In this document: in pieces, positions 37,126 through 45,830 of the stretch
Position numbering within the stretch: position 1 is the first letter of the stretch
How the letters are laid out: each line of letters begins with the position of its first letter
Assembly: GCF_016907695.1 (NCBI RefSeq)
Contig: NZ_JAFBCK010000001.1
Location: 310,001 to 374,000 of the forward strand
Reading direction: 5' to 3'
DNA from: Actinokineospora baliensis
Lineage (GTDB): Bacteria > Actinomycetota > Actinomycetes > Mycobacteriales > Pseudonocardiaceae
DNA: 64,000 bases
Made by a program: the position numbers and the translations under genes
The notes under the pieces: generated by a model
What the model was told of the DNA's origin: nothing
The model's database searches: none
What the model saw: only the letters and a program-made list of their open reading frames with translations

Positions 37126-38166
37126 TCAGTACCTGCCGCCGAGCCAGTCGTTGCGCGGCAGCCCGATGGCCACCGTCTCGGCGACCTTGATCAGCCACTG
37201 CTCGTAGTCGACCTGCTTGTCGCGCTCGTCGAGGTATTGGACCTTCAGCCAGTGGTCGCCGAAGTCGACCCAGAGCTCCGCGCCCTTCACGTAGTCGCGC
37301 TCACCCTTCGCGAAGTACAGGGCGGGCCTACCGCGCACGGTCCTCGGCTTGCCGAACGAGGCGCTCTCGGGTCGGCGGGTGGTCCAGTCGACCTGCAGGT
37401 ACTTGTCCCAGCCCGCCGCGGGCAGTGCGAGCAGCCGGGCCCCCACCCCGTCCACCTCCCGGCCCACACCGGTGATGGTCGGGCCCAAGACCGGGGGCAG
37501 TTCGTCGAACGTGCCCGCGACCACCAGCGGCGGCGTGGTCACCGGCTGGATCGACCGCCCGATCCGCAGCAGGGTGTCCACATCGTTGTTCGCCCCGGCC
37601 AGGAAGACGACCACGATGGTGCCCGGGTCGTAGGTGAACCGCAGGCACGTGGTCTGGTCGTCGACGGCGGGACGCCGGATCCTCCCGTACTTGCCACTGA
37701 TGTCGACCGGCTCGGTCGCGGTGTCGCACCCGAACAGCCACAAGCCTGACGGCACGGTCTGGTCGTACACGCTGATGTTGACGTTGTGCCCGTTGACCTG
37801 CGGGTTGTCGGACCACCAACTGCGGGTCACGCCGCGGCCGTCGACCAAGGCGACGCGCTCCTGCTCGGTGATGCCGTCGGGCAGCCAGGTCGGGCCGATT
37901 CGCACCGGGATCTCCACGGCTTTCGGCGCGACCATCAGCCTGCCCGGGGGCACCAGCCCGGTGCCATCGGGATCGGCGTCACGCATCAAGAACGGCGCGG
38001 CGACCAGCAGGACCAGCACTACGACCGCGGCCGCCGCATAGGCGATGACCGGTCGGCGTTGGCGCGGGCTCAGCACCGCGGCGATGGTGTCGGCGGGTCC
38101 GGTGGCACGATCGGCGTGGTCACCGAGTGCCTCGCGGATCAGGGTCTCCAGCTCGTCGGTCTTCAC
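37126..38166 (-). CDS. membrane-anchored protein coupled to ECF sigma factor (module 1)
   Basis: 346 residues. A cytosolic N-terminus of about 38 residues (starting MKTDELETLIREALGDHADRA) is followed by one membrane helix (about 40-60: VIAYAAAAVVVLVLLVAAPF) and a ~280-residue outer domain rich in beta strands and Trp/Tyr. The GTG start overlaps the sigma-factor stop (GTGA). This layout is that of anti-sigma factors or sigma-linked sensors, but no ZAS zinc motif is present. It is a diverged duplicate of the gene at 38720-39712, with a similar N-terminus. Confidence 0.75.
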   Translation of the reverse strand: MKTDELETLIREALGDHADRATGPADTIAAVLSPRQRRPVIAYAAAAVVVLVLLVAAPFLMRDADPDGTGLVPPGRLMVAPKAVEIPVRIGPTWLPDGITEQERVALVDGRGVTRSWWSDNPQVNGHNVNISVYDQTVPSGLWLFGCDTATEPVDISGKYGRIRRPAVDDQTTCLRFTYDPGTIVVVFLAGANNDVDTLLRIGRSIQPVTTPPLVVAGTFDELPPVLGPTITGVGREVDGVGARLLALPAAGWDKYLQVDWTTRRPESASFGKPRTVRGRPALYFAKGERDYVKGAELWVDFGDHWLKVQYLDERDKQVDYEQWLIKVAETVAIGLPRNDWLGGRY

Positions 38167-38663
38167 AGCGCCTCCTTCGCGCGTGTCGGGAGGTCGCTGC
38201 GCAGCGCGGCGAGGGCCCGGGAGATGTGGCTGCGCGCGGTCGCCTCGGAGCAGCCAAGCTCACCGGCGATCTCGGCAAAGGACTTGTTGGCGTAGTACCG
38301 CAGCACCACCGCTGCGCGCTGCTTGCGCGGCAGCCGGGCGATGCCCTGGAACACCAGTTGACGCTGATCGACCGAGTCGGTCTCATCCTCCGATGGCGGG
38401 ACCACCCCATCGATCACGCCGTGCGGAAGCGACACCGTCCGGACAGCGCGCCTACGCCACGACAGAAACTCATTAGTGACCATCCTGTGCACGTAGGCCG
38501 CAGGTGAGGTCAACTGCTCGATCCCGGCCCACCTCTGTCCGGCTCTTAGCAGCACGCTCTGCACGATGTCTTGCGCCGGATGCGGGTCGCACGTAAGAGC
38601 GGTCGCGTAGCGCAGTAGGTCACGAGCGTTGTCGCGTACGTAATGCTCGAAGCTGATCAACAC
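38163..38663 (-). CDS. SigE-family ECF RNA polymerase sigma factor (module 1)
   Basis: 166 residues. Region 2 includes LLRYATALTCDPHPAQDIVQSVLLRA and MVTNEFLSWRRR, and region 4 has LPRKQRAAVVLRYYANKSFAEIAGELGCSEATARSHISRALAAL, split here by position at about 110-150. The GTG at 38663 was chosen because its coding begins with a normal sigma N-terminus (LISFEHYVRDNARDLL); the longer frame to 38741 adds Gly/Pro-rich residues. It is followed with GTGA overlap by its membrane partner and is a duplicate of the sigma gene at 39709. Confidence 0.88.
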   Translation of the reverse strand: MLISFEHYVRDNARDLLRYATALTCDPHPAQDIVQSVLLRAGQRWAGIEQLTSPAAYVHRMVTNEFLSWRRRAVRTVSLPHGVIDGVVPPSEDETDSVDQRQLVFQGIARLPRKQRAAVVLRYYANKSFAEIAGELGCSEATARSHISRALAALRSDLPTRAKEAL

Positions 38664-38719
38664 CGGCCCACCCCCTTTCGCCCATACAACTCCCGGACAG
38701 GGGTGAATGTGGAGTTGGC

Positions 38720-39712
38720 CTACGGCGCCTTGCCGAGCCATGGCGTGGACGGGGTGGGTCCCACGGATACCGACTCGGCCAGGCGTGTGAGTTCCTCGAG
38801 GTGCTCACCGGCCGCCGTGTGGTCGTAAGGCTGGAACAGGACCACCAGCCACCGCCCGCCCAAGTCGAACGACAGCACCTCGCTCGGCTCGTTGTCTCTA
38901 GGCGACTCGTCCCGGTACCACCTGCCTTCGCCGCCGCGCAGAGGTACCGCGATGCTGGGGTAGTCGGGCTCGTCGCTTCGGACCTCTATTCGAACCGTGC
39001 CTTCGCCGCCGAGCACCGACTCGGCGTACATAGTCGGCTTGTCGGAGCTCTTACCGGTGATGCCGACCTTGCTTTCCGCGGTACTAGGCAGCTCCGGCGA
39101 TGACAGTGACACCCTCAACGGCTGCTCTGGGATATACCTCAGCGACTCGGCCACCCGGAGCAAGACGGGCCTAGCGGGCGAGACGGCGTAAGAGGTCAAG
39201 GTGAGCCTGCTGGACCCGACCCACCACACGAGCATGTGGATGTTGTCGCCGTTGTCGTGCCACTGGCCGTCGTAGCCGGTCACCTGGATCCGCTCGCGGA
39301 ACCCGTCCGGCCCGGTCGGCTCCCCCGGTGCGAGCCGGTTCACCATGAAGACGATCTTCTGGGAGGTGTTGACCGACGCGGTCGACCAGGTCGACGCCGC
39401 CCAACCGCCGTTGGTGGCCGCCGACCGCTCCCGCTCGACCATGTTCGACGGCATCCACGTCGGCTCCCAGGTCAGCCGCTGCGGCTCCGCGGTGACGCTG
39501 ACCGCGACCGTCGCGGCGGGCTCGACCGTCGGCCGCACGTCCCCGGTCGGCAGCAGCGCGACCGCCACCAGCGCCGCCGCGACGGTGATCCCGACCGGCA
39601 GCCACCACCGCTTGCGGGGCCGCCTGGTCAGCACCCGGACCCCGTTGGGCGCCTGCGCTGCCTGGTGCTCCAAGGCCTCGCGCAGCAGGTTCTCGAACTC
39701 GTCGGTCCTCAC
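38720..39712 (-). CDS. membrane-anchored protein coupled to ECF sigma factor (module 2)
   Basis: 330 residues. N-terminus RTDEFENLLREALEHQAAQAP closely parallels module 1; one membrane helix (about 37-56, WWLPVGITVAAALVAVALLP) and an outer domain of about 270 residues follow. GTG start overlapping the sigma stop (GTGA). Like its paralogue it lacks the zinc-binding anti-sigma motif. The outer domains of the two copies have diverged strongly, which suggests different input signals. Confidence 0.75.
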   Translation of the reverse strand: MRTDEFENLLREALEHQAAQAPNGVRVLTRRPRKRWWLPVGITVAAALVAVALLPTGDVRPTVEPAATVAVSVTAEPQRLTWEPTWMPSNMVERERSAATNGGWAASTWSTASVNTSQKIVFMVNRLAPGEPTGPDGFRERIQVTGYDGQWHDNGDNIHMLVWWVGSSRLTLTSYAVSPARPVLLRVAESLRYIPEQPLRVSLSSPELPSTAESKVGITGKSSDKPTMYAESVLGGEGTVRIEVRSDEPDYPSIAVPLRGGEGRWYRDESPRDNEPSEVLSFDLGGRWLVVLFQPYDHTAAGEHLEELTRLAESVSVGPTPSTPWLGKAP

Positions 39713-40206
39713 AGCGTCTCCCGCACCCGCTCGACGGCCGCCAGGTCCACCCGCAGCGCCGCCACCGCGCGGGAGATGTGGCTGCGGACCGTCCCGGTCG
39801 AGCACCCCAACTCCTCGGCGATCTGCTCGTCGGTGCGGTTGAGGTAGTAGCGCAGCACCACCGCGGCCCGCTGCTTGCGCGGCAACCGGGCGATCCCGCC
39901 CAGCAGCACCGCCCGGTCGTCCACCCGGCTGGTGGGGTCCGCCTGCACCGCGCCGAGGGAGTCCATCGTGCTCGGCGGGAGCACCAATTCGCGACAACGC
40001 CGCCGCCAGGACAGGAACTCGTTGGTGACCATCCGCGTCACGTACGCCGCGGGCCGCTCGATCTTCCCGATCCGCGACCAGCGCTGCTGGGCCCGCAACA
40101 CAACCTCCTGCACGATGTCCTGCGCCTGGTGCGGGTCGCAGGTGAGCGTGGTGGCGTAGCGCAACAACCCGTCGAGGCGCTGCGCCAGGAACTCGTCGAA
40201 GGTCAC
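39709..40206 (-). CDS. SigE-family ECF RNA polymerase sigma factor (module 2)
   Basis: 165 residues with the same region 2 (LLRYATTLTCDPHQAQDIVQEVVLRAQQ) and region 4 (LPRKQRAAVVLRYYLNRTDEQIAEELGCSTGTVRSHISRAVAAL) as module 1, each split around the linker. GTG start. It diverges from the IclR gene across about 70 bases. High similarity to module 1, in the same order and with the same coupling, marks a tandem duplication of a two-gene unit. Confidence 0.9.
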   Translation of the reverse strand: MTFDEFLAQRLDGLLRYATTLTCDPHQAQDIVQEVVLRAQQRWSRIGKIERPAAYVTRMVTNEFLSWRRRCRELVLPPSTMDSLGAVQADPTSRVDDRAVLLGGIARLPRKQRAAVVLRYYLNRTDEQIAEELGCSTGTVRSHISRAVAALRVDLAAVERVRETL

Positions 40207-40279
40207 GGCAGTCCCCCTCTCGACCCATCAACGCGCGCGGACCGGGATCTGTTGAACCGCCCCCGTAAAGTGGGTGGCC

Positions 40280-41065
40280 ATGGGCGCCAGCAGCGACGTT
40301 CCCGCCCTCCGCCGCGGGCTGGCGGTGCTGCGCCTGCTGGCGGGCAAGGCGGGACCGGTCGCCGCGGCGGCCATCGCCAGGGAGCTCGGCCTGCCCCGGT
40401 CAACGGTCTACCACCTGCTCGCCGAACTGGTCGACGCCGGTTTCGTCACCCACCTGCCGGAAGACCGCCGCTACGCCCTCGGCGTCGGCGCCTTCGAACT
40501 CGGCTCCGCCTACCTGCGCCACGACCCCCTCGAACGCCTCGCCCGCCCGGTCCTGGCCCGGTTGATCCACCGCACCGGCCACACCGCCCACCTGGGCGTC
40601 CTGCACGGTCGCGAGGCGCTCTACCTGCTGCGCGAACAACCGCCCCACCCCCACACCGTCGTCACCGATGTCGGCGTCCGCCTCCCGGCCCACCTGCCCG
40701 CCTCCGGCCGCGCGATGCTGGCCCACCTGCCACCGGCCCAGGTCAGGGCCCTGTTCCCCACCCGAACCAGCTTCGTCGACCGAACCGGCCGTGGCCCCAC
40801 CCACCTGCCCGCCCTGCGCGGCCTCCTGACCGCCGAACGCCGCCGGGGCTGGGCCGTCGAAGACGGATACGTAACCCCCGGCTCAGCATCCGTGGCCGCC
40901 GCCGTCTTCGACCACGGCGGCCGCCCGATCGCCGCGATCAGCAGCACCTTCCGCCACGAGTGCGCGATCGAATGCGGCCAAACCTGGCCTGACCTGGCCG
41001 AAGAAACCCGAGCCGCAGCGGCCGACCTGACCAACCGGATCGGCGGCACCCCGCCCGCGGGCTAG
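40280..41065 (+). CDS. IclR-family transcriptional regulator
   Basis: 261 residues from ATG (a GTG six bases upstream is also possible). N-terminal winged helix (about 10-60) with the recognition helix in LPRSTVYHLLAELVDAGFV, then the IclR effector domain (about 80-255) with VRLPAHLPASGRAMLAHLP and a C-terminal segment with a cysteine in the pattern ECAIECG. It lies three kilobases from hutH with the sigma modules between, so control of hut is possible but not shown. Confidence 0.88.
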   Translation: MGASSDVPALRRGLAVLRLLAGKAGPVAAAAIARELGLPRSTVYHLLAELVDAGFVTHLPEDRRYALGVGAFELGSAYLRHDPLERLARPVLARLIHRTGHTAHLGVLHGREALYLLREQPPHPHTVVTDVGVRLPAHLPASGRAMLAHLPPAQVRALFPTRTSFVDRTGRGPTHLPALRGLLTAERRRGWAVEDGYVTPGSASVAAAVFDHGGRPIAAISSTFRHECAIECGQTWPDLAEETRAAAADLTNRIGGTPPAG

Positions 41066-41184
41066 TGGTTCGACCGACCGTCGGTACACCCACTCCGGCA
41101 GGAAGTAGCCCCTTTCATCCCGTTTTGCCCGATCTGCCGCCCCCGTCGTGCTATCCACGACAGTGCCGTCTTGGGGGAGTCGAC

Positions 41185-42411
41185 ATGACCGTGCAACTGC
41201 TCGGGCCGGTACGGGTCGTGGTGAACGGGGATGACGCCGTGCTCGGTGGGGCGAAGCCGAGGACCGTGCTGGCCGCGCTGGCCACCCGGCCGGGCCGGGC
41301 CGTGACGGCCGCTCGGCTGGTGGAGTTGGTGTGGGACGGGGACGCGCCGGACTCCGCGGTCGGGCTGGTGCACTCCTACGTCGCCGCCGTGCGCCGGGGG
41401 TTGCGGCCGTTGGGGCTGCGCGACGCCCTGGTCACCACCGCGAACGGGTACCTGCTCGCCCCCGACCGGATCGCCGTCGACCTCGACCTCTTCCTGGCCG
41501 ACCTCAGCTCCGCCCGCGCCGCCGAGCGCGACGGAGCCACCGAGGCCGCGCGGGCGCGCTACGCCACCGCCCTGGGCCGGTGGCGGGGCGAGGCGTTCGA
41601 CGGGGTGGACGCGGGTTTCGCTCGGGAACTGGCCGCGGGGCTCGCGGAGGACCGGTTCGCCGCCGAGCTCGGGCTCAGCCGCGGGGACCTCGCCACCGGG
41701 CGGCTCAGCGAAGCGGTGGCCCGGCTGACCAGGTGCACCGACGAACACCCGTTGCGCGAGGAGCCCCGCGCCCTGCTGATGACCGCGCTGCACCGCGACG
41801 GCCGCACGGCCGAGGCGTTGGCCGCCTACCAGCACGGACGGGCCCTGGTGCGCGGCACGCTCGGCGTGGACCCCGGCAGGCGGTTGCGGGAATCGCACCA
41901 GGCCATCCTCACCGGTCCCGCCCGGCCGCGGCAGCTCCCGCCCGACATCCCCGGGTTCCTCGGCCGGGACCGGGAAGTGCACACCGCGACCCGGGTCGCC
42001 GCGGGCGGCGCGCGGGCGACGATCGTGGTGACCGGACCACCCGGCGCGGGCAAATCCGCTCTCGCCGTGCACATCGCCCACCTGCTCAAGGGTTCCTACC
42101 CCGACGGTCACCTGTTCGCCGCGGTGGGCGACACACCCGTCGCCGAGGTACTCGGGCAACTGCTGCGCGCACTTGGCGCGGCCGATCCGCCAACAGATGT
42201 AGACGATCGACACGAGCTCTACCGGCGGTTGTGCGCCACCCGCGCCATGGTCGTGGTGCTCGACGACGTGCGGGACGAGCGGACCGCGGTCGACCTGCAC
42301 CCCGGCGGCGGCCGCCACCTCGTGCTGATCACCAGCCGCGGCGCAACCCCGATGGATGTCCACAACGGACGACCGGCGGTGTTGCAGATCAGTTCCAGAC
42401 CGGGTTCGTAG
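41185..42411 (+). CDS. shortened AfsR/SARP-type regulator
   Basis: 408 residues from ATG with GGGGGAGT just before it. The N-terminal OmpR-like DNA-binding domain (about 5-85) and the bacterial transcriptional activator domain (about 90-240, ending GVDPGRRLRESH) are complete. Next is the beginning of an NB-ARC ATPase: Walker A TGPPGAGKSA (about 282-291) and Walker B MVVVLDDVRD (about 355). It stops ~50 residues later, with no ARC helices or tetratricopeptide domain; a full AfsR has about 990. Whether this is a natural short form or a deletion product is open. Confidence 0.85.
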   Translation: MTVQLLGPVRVVVNGDDAVLGGAKPRTVLAALATRPGRAVTAARLVELVWDGDAPDSAVGLVHSYVAAVRRGLRPLGLRDALVTTANGYLLAPDRIAVDLDLFLADLSSARAAERDGATEAARARYATALGRWRGEAFDGVDAGFARELAAGLAEDRFAAELGLSRGDLATGRLSEAVARLTRCTDEHPLREEPRALLMTALHRDGRTAEALAAYQHGRALVRGTLGVDPGRRLRESHQAILTGPARPRQLPPDIPGFLGRDREVHTATRVAAGGARATIVVTGPPGAGKSALAVHIAHLLKGSYPDGHLFAAVGDTPVAEVLGQLLRALGAADPPTDVDDRHELYRRLCATRAMVVVLDDVRDERTAVDLHPGGGRHLVLITSRGATPMDVHNGRPAVLQISSRPGS

Positions 42412-42462
42412 CGTGGGCGTCATCCGGCCGGACCCGACCGCGCCGGAACTGGGAGGAACACG

Positions 42463-43569
42463 ATGACCAGCAAGTGCCGAAGAACCGCCGCGCTGCTGTC
42501 GATCACCGCGCTCGCGTTCACCGGGGTCGCGGCCACCGCATCGGCCGACACCGGCGCCACCGAGGCGCACCTGACCACGATCGCCAGGGACTACCTGCAG
42601 GGCAGGGCGACCACGCTGGTGGACGGCGGCGTGGCGAGACCGGCCGCGCTCACCGACCGCATGGCCGACCGGGCGACCTCGGTGGACGCCTGGGTGTCCG
42701 GCGCGCGGGACAACCTCGCCAAGCACGGGGTCCGCTACGGCTCGGCGAAGGTCGACCTGACCGTCGCCAAGTCGGACATCAAGGCGAACACCGCGACACT
42801 GCACCTGCACGAGGTCACCACCCTCGCGCCAGCGCGCGGCGCGCAGAACCCGGCGACCTCGTACGCGGTCGACCGCGTGGGGACCTTCCAGCGCACCGAC
42901 CGCTGGCGGCTCGACGAGCAGAAGCTCGACGCGGCGGCGAACACGTTGGCACCCATCACCGAACGACCGGACGTCGCCCGCACCGGCACGGCCGTCGTCG
43001 AGCAGCACGACGCCGCGCCCGGCACGCGTCCGGTGCCTGCCGAGGTCAGCGAGCGCTCGAGCGCGGCACCCGCCGCCAAGCGCGACAGCGTCACCGCGGC
43101 GGCGAGCTACTGCTACTCCTGCATGGAGAACTACGCCCGCCAGTACTGGGACCACTACAACGACAACGACTACCGGGCGTTCCCCAACGACTGCACCAAC
43201 TTCATCTCGCAGATCATGGCGGCGGGCGGCTGGACGCACGTGCCGGGGTGGTACCAGAGCAACGACGCCTGGTGGTACAACTGGCTCAACCAGAGCTACC
43301 CCTGGGCGGGCGCGGAGAACTGGTACTGGTTCGCCCGCAACAGCGGCCGGACGGCGCACGTCCAGTACATCAACGACCTGCTGGTCACCGACGTCCTGCA
43401 GATGGACTTCCAGGGCACCGGCGAGATCCTCGACCACACGATGCTGGTGACCGGCCGGACCTCGGACAACCTGTTCCTCACCTACCACACGTCCGACCAC
43501 CTGGACCGCCCGTTCTGGGACATCTACTACCAGTACACCGGCGCCACCTACTACACCCACCGCACGTAA
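42463..43569 (+). CDS. secreted amidase-domain protein
   Basis: 368 residues. Signal peptide in the first ~29 residues ending ATASA. The C-terminal ~150 residues carry NDCTNFISQIMAAGGW, the cysteine motif of the Amidase_6 (NlpC/P60-like) fold, and a histidine near HTMLVTGRTSDN. The first 200 residues look like a Tyr/Ala-rich helical domain (DYLQGRATTLVDG...). It follows the SARP gene by 51 bases and precedes a lipoprotein gene. Likely an extracellular amide or peptide hydrolase; the substrate cannot be told. Confidence 0.85.
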   Translation: MTSKCRRTAALLSITALAFTGVAATASADTGATEAHLTTIARDYLQGRATTLVDGGVARPAALTDRMADRATSVDAWVSGARDNLAKHGVRYGSAKVDLTVAKSDIKANTATLHLHEVTTLAPARGAQNPATSYAVDRVGTFQRTDRWRLDEQKLDAAANTLAPITERPDVARTGTAVVEQHDAAPGTRPVPAEVSERSSAAPAAKRDSVTAAASYCYSCMENYARQYWDHYNDNDYRAFPNDCTNFISQIMAAGGWTHVPGWYQSNDAWWYNWLNQSYPWAGAENWYWFARNSGRTAHVQYINDLLVTDVLQMDFQGTGEILDHTMLVTGRTSDNLFLTYHTSDHLDRPFWDIYYQYTGATYYTHRT

Positions 43570-43631
43570 CCACCGAGACGCCGGGGGCGCTCGACCACGG
43601 TGGAGCGCCCCCAGCGCGGGAAGGACCCCCG

Positions 43632-44045
43632 ATGCGATTCGCCCTCGGCGCCGCTGTCCTGGCGCTGTTCCTGGCTGTCAGCGGGTGCCAGGCCGACGAG
43701 CCCGATCCGGTCGCCGCGCAGGACGAGGTGGTCACCGACTACCTCGCCGCACTCGGCTCGGGCGAGGTTGAGCGCGTCCGCGCACTGGCGGTGCGCGGCT
43801 CCGACGACCCGACCGAGGCCCAGCGGCGGGTCGAGGCGTTCGGCGGGCCGGTGTCCGACGTGCGGATCACCTGGCGGCGCGGCGAGTTCCCGGACGTCGC
43901 GGTCGCCACCATCACCGCGACGAGGGCGGGGCAACCGGTCACCGACCGGATCACGGTGTCCAGGGACGGCGACCGCTGGGGAATCGTGCTCGGCGCGGCG
44001 AACCCGGTGAAACCCCCGGCCAACACCGGCACACCACCGCGGTGA
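43632..44045 (+). CDS. small lipoprotein
   Basis: 137 residues with a lipoprotein signal: hydrophobic stretch LGAAVLALFLAVSGC with the lipid cysteine at about 19. The mature part is a single small domain with alternating strands and helices (VVTDYLAALGSGEVERVRAL, then TWRRGEFPDVAVATITATRAG), similar in feel to NTF2-like lipoproteins. It ends at the base next to the converging methyltransferase gene. Function unknown. Confidence 0.75.
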   Translation: MRFALGAAVLALFLAVSGCQADEPDPVAAQDEVVTDYLAALGSGEVERVRALAVRGSDDPTEAQRRVEAFGGPVSDVRITWRRGEFPDVAVATITATRAGQPVTDRITVSRDGDRWGIVLGAANPVKPPANTGTPPR

Positions 44046-44825
44046 TCACGCCGTCGCGGTGACCACGTAGTAGTCCAGCAGGCCATCGCGGTAGCAGGTC
44101 AACCAGCGCCGCGGCCAGGTGTCTTCGGGGTAGCCGAGTTGGGCTATCCAGTGGTCCAGTCCCGGCCACACGTGCTCGCCGATCGACACCGCGGTCACCT
44201 CGCTGAAGCCCGCAGCGGCCACATCATCGAGGAAGAACGGCAACGGGTGCTCGCGATCGACCCCCGAGGCGAACGTTTCGAGCCGCTCGGACACCTGCCC
44301 CACCGTCGAGGGATCCGGCACGAGGAACGTGGAGACGACGAAGCTGCCGCCGGGGCGCAGGACCCGGTGGGCGGAGTCGGCGAAGCCGCGCAGGTCGTCC
44401 ATGTGTTGCGCGGCTTCCAGTGACAGCACGACGTCCGCGCTGGAGTCCGGGAGGGGGAGGTCGTTCGCGGCGCCGAGCACGAAGGTGAGCCGGTCGTCTT
44501 GGGGAGCCCGGGAACGGGCCCGCTGCACCTGCGCCGGGTTCAGGTCCACACCGGTGATCGACGCCGGTTCCAGCTCCAGGGCCCAGGTGGCGCCGACACC
44601 GAGTCCGGGGCCCACCTCGACGACCCGGTCACCGGGCCCGACGCCCGCGTAGACCTGCCGGTAGAGGTCGAGTTGGCTGCGCACCCGGTCCGCTTCGGTG
44701 AGCTCGCCGGTCAGCGGGATGTCCCGCCAGTACCCGAAGTTGATGAACCCGCCCCCGAACACGGGGATCGAGCTCAGGTCGTCCTCGCCGTACATCTTCG
44801 CGCGCAGCGCGACCGGGTCCGTCAT
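44046..44825 (-). CDS. SAM-dependent methyltransferase
   Basis: 259 residues from ATG with a run of Gs upstream. The Rossmann motif I is VVEVGPGLGVGATWALE, with the acidic end of strand 2 in ITGVDLNPAQ and motif post-I VVLSLEAAQHM. It looks like the UbiE/geranyl diphosphate methyltransferase-type small-molecule enzymes often found in natural-product loci, but no biosynthetic genes are near. It converges on the lipoprotein gene, the two stops touching. Confidence 0.85.
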   Translation of the reverse strand: MTDPVALRAKMYGEDDLSSIPVFGGGFINFGYWRDIPLTGELTEADRVRSQLDLYRQVYAGVGPGDRVVEVGPGLGVGATWALELEPASITGVDLNPAQVQRARSRAPQDDRLTFVLGAANDLPLPDSSADVVLSLEAAQHMDDLRGFADSAHRVLRPGGSFVVSTFLVPDPSTVGQVSERLETFASGVDREHPLPFFLDDVAAAGFSEVTAVSIGEHVWPGLDHWIAQLGYPEDTWPRRWLTCYRDGLLDYYVVTATA

Positions 44826-44826
44826 C

Positions 44827-44841
44827 CCCCCATCATGGGGG
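44827..44841. promoter_or_regulatory. small palindrome before the methyltransferase
   Basis: CCCCCATCATGGGGG: perfect 7-bp arms around one base, two bases upstream of the start codon at 44825. It may be an operator or a translational hairpin. Confidence 0.35.
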
Positions 44842-44869
44842 CGGACCCGGCCGCGCCGCGAGCACCCGA

Positions 44870-45802
44870 TCAGATGCCGACCGAGGCCAGCCACTCCTTG
44901 GCGACCTTGGCCGCGTCCGGCTTGTCCGGCGCGCTGAGCTTGGTGTTGAGCTCGATCAGGATCTCGGTGGTCAGCTTCGCCGAGATCGCGTTGAGCACCT
45001 GCTTGACCGTGTCGTCTGCCTTGCTCTTGTTGATCAGCGGCACCACGTTCTGCGCGGCGAAGTTGTTCTTCGGGTCGTCGAGCACCACGAAGTCGTTGGC
45101 CGTGATCGCCGGGTCGGTGGTGAACAGGTCGGCCGCCTGCACGACACCGGACTTGAGCGCCTCGACGGTCAGCGGGCCGCCCGCGTCGAGCGACTTGTAC
45201 TCCTTGACCTCCAGCTTGTAGAGCTCCGCGAGCCCCGGCAGGCCGTCGACCCGCTTCTGGAACTCCGGCGGACCGCCGACGGTGACCGGGCCGGTCTTGG
45301 CCAGGTCCTCGATCGACTTGAGGTTGAGCTTGGTCGCGGTCTCCTTGGTGACCACCACCGCGTCCTTGTCCTCGGCGGCGGACTTCTCCAGCACGGTGAG
45401 CGTCTCCGGCAGCGCCTTCTGCAGCGCGGCGTAGACCTCGTCCGGCGCGGTCGCCTCGGCCTTCTTGTCGACGTGGGTGAGCAGGCTGCCGGTGTACTCG
45501 GGGATCAGGTCGATCGACCCGTCCTGCAGGCCCGGGTAGTAGGCCTCGCGGCTGCCAATGCCCAGCTTCTTGGTCACCTTGACGCCCTTGGCCTCCAGGG
45601 CGCTGGCGTAGATCTCGGCCAGCAGCGAGCTCTCCGGGAAGTTCGCCGAGCCGATGGTGATGGCGCCAGCGGGCGCGGGGGTGCCCGAGGCGGCGCCGCT
45701 GCTGGTCGGCTGGCTGGCCAGCGGGTCGGACGAACCCCCGCAGGCCGTCATCGTGAGCGTGGCGGCGACCGCGGTCGCCAGTACGGCGAGAACGCGCTTC
45801 AT
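44870..45802 (-). CDS. osmoprotectant ABC transporter substrate-binding lipoprotein
   Basis: 310 residues. Lipoprotein signal with lipid cysteine in TMTACGGSS (about 21). The mature domain is OpuAC/ProX type, with GSANFPESSLLAEIYASALEA and YYPGLQDGSIDLIPEYTG, the region that forms the aromatic box for glycine betaine or choline. It is the last gene of a four-gene import operon. Confidence 0.92.
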   Translation of the reverse strand: MKRVLAVLATAVAATLTMTACGGSSDPLASQPTSSGAASGTPAPAGAITIGSANFPESSLLAEIYASALEAKGVKVTKKLGIGSREAYYPGLQDGSIDLIPEYTGSLLTHVDKKAEATAPDEVYAALQKALPETLTVLEKSAAEDKDAVVVTKETATKLNLKSIEDLAKTGPVTVGGPPEFQKRVDGLPGLAELYKLEVKEYKSLDAGGPLTVEALKSGVVQAADLFTTDPAITANDFVVLDDPKNNFAAQNVVPLINKSKADDTVKQVLNAISAKLTTEILIELNTKLSAPDKPDAAKVAKEWLASVGI

Positions 45803-45830
45803 CGAGGGTGTCTCCTCTTTCGTCTTGCCT

